DNA of 6,786 nucleotides, from the NCBI GenBank assembly GCA_919902625.1, contig CAKKRO010000113.1:1-6786 (forward strand), written 5' to 3'. The translations under genes and the position numbers were made by a program. Source of the stretch: Nitrosomonadaceae bacterium. GTDB lineage: Bacteria; Pseudomonadota; Gammaproteobacteria; Burkholderiales; Nitrosomonadaceae. This document shows positions 1-5,404 of the stretch, in pieces; the stretch's first letter is position 1, and each line of letters begins with the position of its first letter. The notes under the pieces were generated by a model, which was not told the origin of the DNA, searched no databases, and was given only the letters and a program-made list of their open reading frames with translations.

Positions 1-53
1 GGTTTTACCCATTCATGGGATTTGGTATATTTTAATTGTGTCGGAATACTCAT
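1..53 (-). CDS. gcvH: Glycine cleavage system H protein, N-terminal fragment (cut by window edge)
   Basis: Only the first 17 codons are inside the window; they read MSIPTQLKYTKSHEWVK. This matches the start of GcvH, where a short lead is followed by a conserved K-Y-(S/T)-x-x-HEW stretch. GcvH is the lipoyl-carrying shuttle protein of the glycine cleavage system: it takes the aminomethyl group from the P protein and presents it to the T protein. The ATG at 53 has a good ribosome binding site, GGAG at 64-61, seven bases upstream. It begins 43 bases after the gcvT stop on the same strand with no terminator between, so gcvT and gcvH are most likely cotranscribed under the upstream glycine riboswitch. 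The lipoyl-lysine region lies outside the window and cannot be checked. Confidence 0.92.
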   Translation of the reverse strand, partial: MSIPTQLKYTKSHEWVK

Positions 54-96
54 TTTTTCACTCCAGATTAAAGAAATTGTTTGCTACCGTTTTAAA

Positions 97-1188
97 TTAA
101 ACCAGCACTTTTCCATTACGCACGAACGGGTATTTTACTACTTTGGCGCGTAGCTTCTTATCGCGTACCACCACATCGACTTCATCGCCAACGGATATTT
201 GGATAGGTAAACGTGCTAAGGCAATGGATTGATTGATGGTCGGTGAAAACCCGCCACTGGTGATTTCACCCTGATATTCGGTGCCATTAAGCTGTGCGAT
301 CACCTGCTGGTGGCCGCGTAGCACGCCACGATCCATTAATAACAATCCTACCAGCTGTTGTGTTACAGGAGTATCCAGCAACGCTTGTTTGCCAATGAAA
401 TCCCGTTCACTTTTGAGATCAACCGTCCAACCTAACCCGGATTCCATTGGATTCTTGGTTTCATCCATGTCTTGACCGTATAAATTCATACCGGCTTCCA
501 GGCGCAAGGTGTCGCGTGCGCCTAATCCGGCCGGTGCTACGCCGGCAGCATGCAATGCTTTCCAGAATGCGGGCGCATCGGCGGCGGGCAGAATAATTTC
601 GAAACCGTCTTCACCGGTATAGCCCGTGCGGGCAATAAAGTATTGATCGACTACGGTGGATTGAAACAGCTTGAGTTCTTCTGTGGCCGATTGAGAGCCT
701 GGAATCACCTGCCAAACCTTGGCGCGTGCATTAGGGCCTTGTACAGCAACCATGGCAAGATCACGCCGGGGTGTAATTTCTAAATGAGGTGCAAGTTGAT
801 CGCGCTGCTTGAGCATCCAAGCTACGTCTTTGTCAGCGGTACCGGCATTCACCACGATACGAAACCAGGTTTCAGACAGAAAATAGATGATCAGATCATC
901 AATCACGCCGCCCTGTGAGGTCAGCATGCAGGAATACAAGGCTTTACCGGGAAGCGTCAGTTTGTCAACGTTGTTGGCAACCAGATAGCGCAGAAAATCG
1001 CGCACATTTTCGCCTTTGATATCGACCGGCAGCATGTGAGATACATCAAACATGCCCGCATCCTGGCGTACTTTATGGTGTTCGTCTAACTGCGAGCCGT
1101 AATGCAGCGGCATATCCCAGCCACCAAAATCCACCATCTTGGCATTCATGTCGCGGTGGGTTTGATTAAGGGGTGTCATTTTCAGCAC
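97..1188 (-). CDS. gcvT: Aminomethyltransferase, glycine cleavage system T protein
   Basis: GcvT releases ammonia from the aminomethyl-lipoyl arm of GcvH and passes the one-carbon unit to tetrahydrofolate, giving 5,10-methylene-THF in the cytoplasm. The 363 residues match the usual length of about 364. Visible family motifs are FGGWDMPLHY (21-30), GMFDVSHM (45-52), GGVIDDLI (93-100, holding the aspartate pair that includes the folate-site/catalytic Asp), GYTGEDGFE (189-197), LGARDTLRLEAG (222-233) and ITSGGFSP (309-316). The protein looks intact. I favour the GTG start at 1188: GGAGA (1200-1196) lies seven bases before it, whereas the ATG at 1179 would be 16 bases from that site. The ATG start would shorten the protein by three residues. 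Transcription probably starts upstream of the tandem glycine riboswitch, so glycine should control expression; gcvH follows directly. Confidence 0.97.
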   Translation of the reverse strand: MLKMTPLNQTHRDMNAKMVDFGGWDMPLHYGSQLDEHHKVRQDAGMFDVSHMLPVDIKGENVRDFLRYLVANNVDKLTLPGKALYSCMLTSQGGVIDDLIIYFLSETWFRIVVNAGTADKDVAWMLKQRDQLAPHLEITPRRDLAMVAVQGPNARAKVWQVIPGSQSATEELKLFQSTVVDQYFIARTGYTGEDGFEIILPAADAPAFWKALHAAGVAPAGLGARDTLRLEAGMNLYGQDMDETKNPMESGLGWTVDLKSERDFIGKQALLDTPVTQQLVGLLLMDRGVLRGHQQVIAQLNGTEYQGEITSGGFSPTINQSIALARLPIQISVGDEVDVVVRDKKLRAKVVKYPFVRNGKVLV

Positions 1189-1200
1189 GGATTATTCTCC
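1186..1200 (-). promoter_or_regulatory. Ribosome binding site deciding a GTG start for gcvT
   Basis: On the minus strand GGGAGA is followed by ATAATCC and then GTG (1188-1186). The spacing from GGAGA is seven bases for GTG and sixteen for the in-frame ATG three codons later. The spacing therefore favours the GTG start. Confidence 0.6.
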
Positions 1201-1207
1201 CGAAAAT

Positions 1208-1233
1208 AAAAAAAAGTCATCTCTAAATGACTT
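1208..1233 (-). terminator. Riboswitch expression platform: weak intrinsic terminator ahead of gcvT
   Basis: Read on the minus strand, AAGTCAT (1233-1227) and ATGACTT (1220-1214) form a perfect 7-bp stem with a 6-base loop, followed at once by six U residues, an A and four more U. It sits between the second glycine aptamer and the gcvT ribosome binding site. This is where a transcriptional expression platform belongs. The stem has only two G-C pairs, so it is weak by intrinsic-terminator standards. Known gcv glycine riboswitches are often ON switches in which bound glycine prevents termination; that direction is inferred here. Confidence 0.6.
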
Positions 1234-1238
1234 CACCC

Positions 1239-1440
1239 CTCTGTCCTTTTTACCTGAGAGATTTACGGATTAACATCCATGTGCCCCTTCGGTGGCCAAA
1301 AATATTTCTTGGCACTCTCCAGATTGCCTGTCACAAGCGGTTCTCAGGGAACAAGTTTGGCTTGACCATGCCTGAGCGATTCCGGGGGGGTTACGCCTTC
1401 GGCGGCGCTGAAATAGCTAGCGCGCTCTCCTGCTTGGACT
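1239..1440 (-). ncRNA. Tandem (two-aptamer) glycine riboswitch in the gcvT leader
   Basis: The minus-strand leader carries two copies of the glycine aptamer core. Aptamer I (about 1440-1324) shows GGAGAGCGC, then CGCCGAAGGCGTAA, then GCTCAGGCA. Aptamer II (about 1323-1239) shows CTGGAGAG, then CCACCGAAGGGGCA, then CTCTCAGGTAAAAAGGACAG, which is close to the textbook consensus for this RNA class. The two are joined by a short linker in the order typical of cooperative tandem glycine riboswitches. The RNA senses free glycine and controls the glycine cleavage genes, and the next gene, gcvT, fits exactly. A candidate promoter lies just upstream and a terminator-like hairpin just downstream. Aptamer I has an extra hairpin between its CAGGCA and GACAGG segments. 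The class call is firm; the exact ends are approximate. Confidence 0.95.
1334..1364 (-). other. Hairpin insertion within glycine aptamer I
   Basis: Aptamer II runs almost directly from CTCAGGTA to GGACAG. In aptamer I the matching segments CTCAGGCA and GACAGG are separated by about 36 bases. Within them CAAGC (1364-1360) can pair with GCTTG (1338-1334), enclosing a second stem of GTTC (1352-1349) with GAAC (1343-1340) around a 5-base loop. The insertion thus looks structured rather than random. Whether such an insertion is common in related bacteria cannot be judged here. Confidence 0.5.
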
Positions 1441-1457
1441 GATATGGCAGAGTGCGA

Positions 1458-1487
1458 ACTATACCTTAGTGACAGTGGTTTATACAA
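1458..1487 (-). promoter_or_regulatory. Candidate sigma-70 promoter for the glycine riboswitch-gcvTH operon
   Basis: On the minus strand TTGTAT (1487-1482) and TATAGT (1463-1458) are separated by 18 bases. The -10 matches TATAAT at five of six positions; the -35 matches only its TTG. Transcription would start near 1451, about ten bases before aptamer I. That is the expected layout for a riboswitch leader. The position is the stronger argument; the -35 is poor. Confidence 0.45.
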
Positions 1488-1551
1488 GCCATTCAACTAA
1501 ATTTTCTGACAGGATTTAGACTGGTCTGAATTAAAGTAAAGTTAAATAATT

Positions 1552-1568
1552 TCATGATTTAATCATGA
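1552..1568. repeat. 17-base perfect palindrome in the intergenic region
   Basis: TCATGATT and AATCATGA flank a single central T, an 8-base perfect inverted repeat. It lies about 65 bases upstream of the candidate gcvT -35 element and about 150 bases downstream of the hypothetical gene's stop. The size and symmetry resemble an operator for a dimeric regulator, but no bound protein can be named. With a one-base gap it is not a good RNA hairpin. Confidence 0.4.
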
Positions 1569-1605
1569 TTCTTTGCAGAGGAGTGACGGTTAAACCCGGA
1601 TGATT

Positions 1606-1646
1606 CTTGATCGGTATTAATTCCTTGGGAATAAAGCCTGATCAAG
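1606..1646. repeat. Nested inverted repeat (hairpin inside hairpin)
   Basis: CTTGATC (1606-1612) and GATCAAG (1640-1646) form an outer 7-base inverted repeat. Inside lies ATTCC (1620-1624), TTG, GGAAT (1628-1632), a 5-bp stem with a 3-base loop. No U-tract follows on either strand, so this is not a standard intrinsic terminator. The stretch 1442-1716 holds this element, the 17-base palindrome, the gcv promoter and the 3' hairpin of the hypothetical gene, and no convincing gene. Confidence 0.45.
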
Positions 1647-1677
1647 GATAAAAAATAAGCTGGAAAGAGATTTGAAC

Positions 1678-1701
1678 AGACTGGCTGCATGCAACCAATC
1701 T
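1678..1701 (-). terminator. 3' hairpin after the hypothetical exported-protein gene (candidate transcript end)
   Basis: Fifteen bases after the stop codon at 1717 the minus-strand RNA can form a 10-bp stem with a CAUG loop, including two G-U pairs. On the plus strand the same two positions would be C-A mismatches, so the stem is complete only in minus-strand RNA, as expected for a 3'-end structure of the minus-strand genes. No clean U-tract follows, so termination may need Rho, or the hairpin may protect the 3' end. Confidence 0.4.
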
Positions 1702-1716
1702 ATTCATAGTCATTGG

Positions 1717-2310
1717 TTACTTTGTGTATTTTATCCCGATGGTTGTACTTGCATCCGTTGCATCCAGTACTGCAGCGAAATGATCATCAATTTGAATTGA
1801 CTGGCCGTGACCAAAACTGATATGGGCCGGCGTATAGGGCATACAGGCTCTTTCCCGTTGTATTTCTTCTGAATTACTCGCGCAAACAAACTGATGAAGT
1901 TGTTGTGCCATGTCGATATCGGAGTCAGGAACGGGCGCATCGCGAGCCGAAGGGCTTTTTATCCGGCCGCCGCCCAAGCTTCTGAAGTAGGTGATTTGAC
2001 GGAAGGTTGGATTCTCCTCGATTTCTATGCGAAATATGGCGTTACGTCCATTTTGCAATTGCTCCTGTTTTGTATATAGGGACGCATTGACTTGGGTGTA
2101 GCCTTGCGCTTGCAGAATTCCCGCGATTATTTCCGGTGGTGTGTTAATCGAGATTCCTGCGATTTCAATCGCTCGCAATGGCTGTTTCTCTGTGTTGGCT
2201 GCATGGCTGTTCAATGCGGAAATGGATAATACTGCGGCGATCCATAGCAGCGGGAATCTTGATATGAATAAATTATTACCTGAATTTTGCAGTTGCGTAT
2301 TGTTCATCAT
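1717..2310 (-). CDS. Small exported protein of unknown function, downstream of the CopD fusion
   Basis: I do not recognise this 197-residue protein. It has a Sec signal peptide: a polar N-terminus with one Arg (18), a hydrophobic core FPLLWIAAVLSISAL (19-33) and a likely cleavage site at SHA-AN near residue 37. The mature part should be periplasmic, about 160 residues, with no further membrane helix. It has two cysteines (143 and 156), able to form a disulfide, and a stretch GISINTPPEIIAGILQAQGY (52-71). A segment of that shape (loop, helix, then Gly-Tyr) occurs in many small periplasmic domains, but I cannot assign a family. AAGGA lies four bases before the first ATG (2310) and seven before the second (2307), so the true start may be the second. 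It follows the CopD-cytochrome c gene by 21 bases and is probably cotranscribed, which suggests an envelope role linked to it. Confidence 0.8.
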   Translation of the reverse strand: MMNNTQLQNSGNNLFISRFPLLWIAAVLSISALNSHAANTEKQPLRAIEIAGISINTPPEIIAGILQAQGYTQVNASLYTKQEQLQNGRNAIFRIEIEENPTFRQITYFRSLGGGRIKSPSARDAPVPDSDIDMAQQLHQFVCASNSEEIQRERACMPYTPAHISFGHGQSIQIDDHFAAVLDATDASTTIGIKYTK

Positions 2311-2331
2311 ATGATCCTTATGGAAGAAACA

Positions 2332-4359
2332 TCAGTGCGCATGATCACCGGGTGGCGGCATGATTTCGCCTTCCTGATTGAGCTGAGTCAATTGTAGTGT
2401 CAAAGCATCAATACTTTGCCAGCCAAATCCTTCGAATTGGGCTACCCATCTCGCGCGCAAGTACCCGAAGCGATCGGTCATAAATTCCATGTGTCCGGGG
2501 GTCATGCCTTTTCCCTGAAGATCAGGGACAGTTCTTATTCTACGATATAACCAGTAACTGTTTTTGATTTCCGGCCAGCCTTCAGTCACTACAGGAAAGG
2601 GAATGCTACTCGTGATATCCAGCAATTCCTGTTCATCCAGTTCCTGCATCGGAACAGCCAGAATTTCAGTGTTAAGGGTGAGACTGATTTCCTCATAAGC
2701 ATCTTTTAATTGACGCAAACGCTGCTGAGATTGTGGCCAGGAAAATAAGACCAGCAGTACATTTTTTTGCAGGCGGAAATCTTTTAAATTGCCGCTTGAA
2801 CCGTCATGTGCGGAATAGGCAAAGACTGGCGATGCAACCGCCGGGGTTTCCGGAGTGATCATGCTTCCCAGCAGGCGTGCATCAAAGCCGCGTGACAGCG
2901 CGTGAAGATAATTGACCATGTCCCAACGATCTTCTTCAGACAGGGTTGCAGCGAAACCTGGCATGGCGGTTCCGGGAATTCCATGGGATAACCAATGATA
3001 AATGTTACCCACGGTATGTTTTGCAGTATGGGGTTCGGTCAACAGATCGGTCGGATCTCTTACCTCTGGATCGAGAATGATTCCGGTGCCTTTGCCTTGC
3101 GGGCCATGGCAACTGACGCAATGTGCGGCAAATAGTTGGGAGCCATTGGATATGGAAATGGCATCGAATGGAACGGATGGTTTCTGGTAGGTCTCGGGGT
3201 AGGCTTTAATGGCAAGAGGAGGCAAGGCTATTGCCAAAGCGATGATCGCTAGTACGCTTGGCGCAAGGATTCTTTTGTTTCTGCCCCAATGGTTTTTTAT
3301 GCCTAACCCGATGGTACCCAGCGCAATGATTAACAGCATCGCTCCAAACCAGAACATTTCCTGTACATCCGGTTCGTCCCATGTCGCATCAATCGAGAAA
3401 CGGAATGGATAGGGCCAGTTTTCGATAATGGCATGCTTGGCAGGAAGAGTGTTGGCCAATAGGGTGGCAAGCAGCATCAGTAACAGCGCCAGCATGAATT
3501 CAATGCCGACCCATTTTCTTAAATGGGCCGCTCCCTCTTTTATCTGCGCGGTATCATCAGCCTGGGAAAGCAGAGGAAGCCATTGGTTACGTACTTGATA
3601 AGCAATCAACAGAATGATTGCCAATACAACCAGCTTAAAATTCAGCAACCAGCCATAGGAGCTGGAAACGAGCGTGTGATAGTATTCTTCAACCATGCGA
3701 TCTACGACAATCAGACCGGTCACCATCAGTAGCAGCATGACAGGCAGAGCAATCGCCGAGAACTTCTTCAGGTAGATTGCATTGACCGGGAACGATGATT
3801 TGCCGGGTTCGCGATAGTTGCCGATGACAATCAGCAGAAAAGCAGGTAACGCGCCAAACCAGATTCCTGCCAGCAGGATATGCAGCGCATAAGGAGCAAT
3901 CGATTCAAATGATATTTCCTCTGCACTGGAATGGCTCGTCAATGTGCCCGCTATCAGGGGAAGCGATGCGGCAACAGCACCCAGAATATAGTGCCACCGG
4001 ACCCGGCGTATGCGCCGGAGATACAGAATGACGCTCAATAGCGTGGCTGCCAGCAGCATCCGGGCAGCCCATATATGGCCCACCCGTGTTTGCTGAATGA
4101 TTTCAAACCATGCAGAGGGGTTCCAGGCATTGGAGGCGATTCCCGTTGCCTCGCCCGTGGTTGTGGCCAGGATACCTAATAACCCCAGCAGGATCACACC
4201 CCCCATCCAGGGAAACCCTTTTTCCAGACGGACTACCCAGGAAGCCTCAAACACAGCTTTTTGCTGTCCAATAATGGCGAGAAAAACACAGCTTCCGAAC
4301 AAGATCAAGTTAGCGGTCAATTGCGACCACCGGGCAAAACTGGAAATGATTTCAATCAT
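2332..4359 (-). CDS. CopD-like membrane protein fused to cytochrome c and a SCO/thioredoxin-like domain
   Basis: This is a 675-residue multidomain membrane protein. Residues 1-305 form a CopD-like (copper resistance/uptake D) region with about eight hydrophobic helices and histidines at 95 (RVGHIWAARM), 143 (SHSS) and 160 (ALHILLAGIWFG), placed as expected for copper handling. Two more helices follow (335-353, 363-381). A class I cytochrome c domain (about 400-490) has the heme motif CVSCH (414-418) and a likely axial Met466 in TAMPGF. Residues 510-660 resemble a SCO/thioredoxin fold (LLVLFSWPQSQQRLRQL, then GHMEFMTDRFGYLRARW), but where SCO proteins have CxxxC this one has SWPQS; only the later His (623) remains. 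The C-terminus ends GDHAH. The role is probably periplasmic copper and electron handling; substrate and partner are unknown. The ATG at 4359 is fixed by an in-frame TAA four codons upstream, but no clear Shine-Dalgarno precedes it. Confidence 0.88.
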   Translation of the reverse strand: MIEIISSFARWSQLTANLILFGSCVFLAIIGQQKAVFEASWVVRLEKGFPWMGGVILLGLLGILATTTGEATGIASNAWNPSAWFEIIQQTRVGHIWAARMLLAATLLSVILYLRRIRRVRWHYILGAVAASLPLIAGTLTSHSSAEEISFESIAPYALHILLAGIWFGALPAFLLIVIGNYREPGKSSFPVNAIYLKKFSAIALPVMLLLMVTGLIVVDRMVEEYYHTLVSSSYGWLLNFKLVVLAIILLIAYQVRNQWLPLLSQADDTAQIKEGAAHLRKWVGIEFMLALLLMLLATLLANTLPAKHAIIENWPYPFRFSIDATWDEPDVQEMFWFGAMLLIIALGTIGLGIKNHWGRNKRILAPSVLAIIALAIALPPLAIKAYPETYQKPSVPFDAISISNGSQLFAAHCVSCHGPQGKGTGIILDPEVRDPTDLLTEPHTAKHTVGNIYHWLSHGIPGTAMPGFAATLSEEDRWDMVNYLHALSRGFDARLLGSMITPETPAVASPVFAYSAHDGSSGNLKDFRLQKNVLLVLFSWPQSQQRLRQLKDAYEEISLTLNTEILAVPMQELDEQELLDITSSIPFPVVTEGWPEIKNSYWLYRRIRTVPDLQGKGMTPGHMEFMTDRFGYLRARWVAQFEGFGWQSIDALTLQLTQLNQEGEIMPPPGDHAH

Positions 4360-4540
4360 GATTTTACGTTAGGGATGTTATATATGGTTACTTTGATAAC
4401 GCCAGTGACACAAGCCGCGAGCCGACAGTCAACCCAACAAACCATTTTGGAGTTTCAGACTTAGAAGAAAGCATGCGGGGTATAGTACAAAAACTGCATA
4501 GCCTAGCCTAAAACTACATGATATTCAAGGCGGTTTGCCG

Positions 4541-4620
4541 TTTTCCGCTCAATGGATGGAGCAGCGGTATCATTGACTTCAGTGATCTGTATCAGTGATC
4601 ATTTTCGCTCAATAGAATAG
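4541..4620. repeat. Two pairs of direct repeats in the divergent intergenic region before the SDR gene
   Basis: TCAGTGATC occurs at 4579-4587 and again at 4592-4600, 13 bases apart start to start. A longer imperfect pair flanks it: TTTTCCGCTCAATGGATGG (4541-4559) and TTTTCGCTCAATAGAATAG (4602-4620), sharing CGCTCAAT exactly 60 bases apart. The inner pair lies just downstream of a TTGACT. The arrangement looks like binding sites for a regulator of the SDR gene. The rest of the 279-base divergent gap (4360-4638) shows no gene. Confidence 0.5.
4573..4602 (+). promoter_or_regulatory. Weak candidate promoter for the SDR gene
   Basis: TTGACT (4573-4578) matches the -35 consensus at five of six positions. 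At 18 bases spacing the -10 would be GATCAT (4597-4602), only four of six. The TCAGTGATC direct repeats fill the spacer and -10, so a bound protein could block or recruit polymerase. The call rests mainly on the -35. Confidence 0.25.
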
Positions 4621-4638
4621 CTCTTATAAGGAAGGGAT

Positions 4639-5337
4639 ATGAAAACAGCGTTGATTACAGGTACGAATCGTGGAATAGGGCTTGAATTTGTCCGGCAATA
4701 TGCCAAGGATGGCTGGCGCGTTTTGGCTTGTTGCCGCCATCCGGCAGCAGCCGATGTGTTGAATCGTTTGTCCGCACAGTATCCAAGCCAGATAACCATT
4801 CATTCATTAGACGTGGCCAATCATCCGCAGATTGAACAATTGTCTCAGGCATTGTCCGAACAGACGATTGATTTATTGATCAATAATGCCGGCGTTTATC
4901 CGGCAGATCATGGTGATGCCTTCGGCAAAACGGATTACGCAGCATGGGCACATGCTTTTGAAGTGAATACCATGGCACCCCTGAAAATGGCGGAAGCGTT
5001 TATCCACCAAATTTCCAGGAGTCATCTGAAAACCATCATCACCATTACCAGCAAAATGGGCAGTATCGCCGATAATCGCGGCGGCGGCAGTTACATCTAC
5101 CGTTCCAGCAAATCGGCTGTCAATATCGTGATGAAAAGCCTGTCGATTGATCTGAACTCAAACCGGATTATTGCCGTTTTATTACATCCCGGCTGGGTAA
5201 GAACCGATATGGGCGGCCCCAACGGATTGATCTCGACCGAGCAAAGTGTCATCGGCATGCGCCGTGTCATCAGCGGCCTGAGATTTGAGGATTCCGGGAA
5301 GTTTTATGCGTTTGATGGGCAGATTGTGCCTTGGTGA
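4639..5337 (+). CDS. Short-chain dehydrogenase/reductase, C-factor (CsgA)/sniffer type
   Basis: This is a cytoplasmic NAD(P)-dependent oxidoreductase of the classical SDR family, 232 residues. The Rossmann glycine motif TGTNRGIG is at 7-14, NNAG at 82-85, a structural Asn at 110, and the catalytic residues are Ser138 (ITSKMGS), Tyr154 and Lys158 (YRSSK). HPGWVRTDMGG (183-193), with the long helix before it, is typical of the subgroup that includes Myxococcus C-factor and the carbonyl reductase sniffer; the short C-terminus also fits. The physiological substrate cannot be read from the sequence; a carbonyl compound is likely. The start is well supported: AAGGAAGG ends a few bases before the ATG. 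It is divergent from the CopD fusion gene and is followed on the same strand, 67 bases later, by the metalloprotease gene, with no clear terminator between. No functional link between them is obvious. Confidence 0.93.
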   Translation: MKTALITGTNRGIGLEFVRQYAKDGWRVLACCRHPAAADVLNRLSAQYPSQITIHSLDVANHPQIEQLSQALSEQTIDLLINNAGVYPADHGDAFGKTDYAAWAHAFEVNTMAPLKMAEAFIHQISRSHLKTIITITSKMGSIADNRGGGSYIYRSSKSAVNIVMKSLSIDLNSNRIIAVLLHPGWVRTDMGGPNGLISTEQSVIGMRRVISGLRFEDSGKFYAFDGQIVPW

Positions 5338-5404
5338 TTTGAGAGACATTAATAGATGGCTATGGCAGAATGCAATTTCATAATTAAAAATTAAGAGAGA
5401 AAAT

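Noticed and set aside
550..783. Plus-strand open frame inside gcvT
   Set aside because: It is the antisense shadow of a strongly conserved gene, with no independent support.
1227..1442. Plus-strand open frame of 71 codons across the gcvT leader
   Set aside because: It lies antisense to the tandem glycine riboswitch; the RNA structure explains the sequence, and no ribosome binding site or protein family supports a gene.
4404..4432. Minus-strand TTGACT at 4432-4427 as a promoter for the CopD operon
   Set aside because: At 17-18 bases spacing the -10 would be GTCACT or TCACTG, neither of which resembles TATAAT; no better pair was found.
4097..4464. Plus-strand open frames overlapping the start of the CopD fusion gene
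   Set aside because: They run antisense to well-supported membrane-helix coding sequence and show no recognisable domain.
1443..5373. Similar short strings TATGGCAGAGTGC (near 1444) and TATGGCAGAATGC (near 5361)
   Set aside because: Only 13 bases with one mismatch, in unrelated contexts and without flanking similarity; probably chance.
5338..5404. Terminator or promoter between the SDR and protease genes
   Set aside because: Only a short AT-only dyad (TAATT-AAA-AATTA) is present, with no stable stem and no convincing -35/-10 pair.
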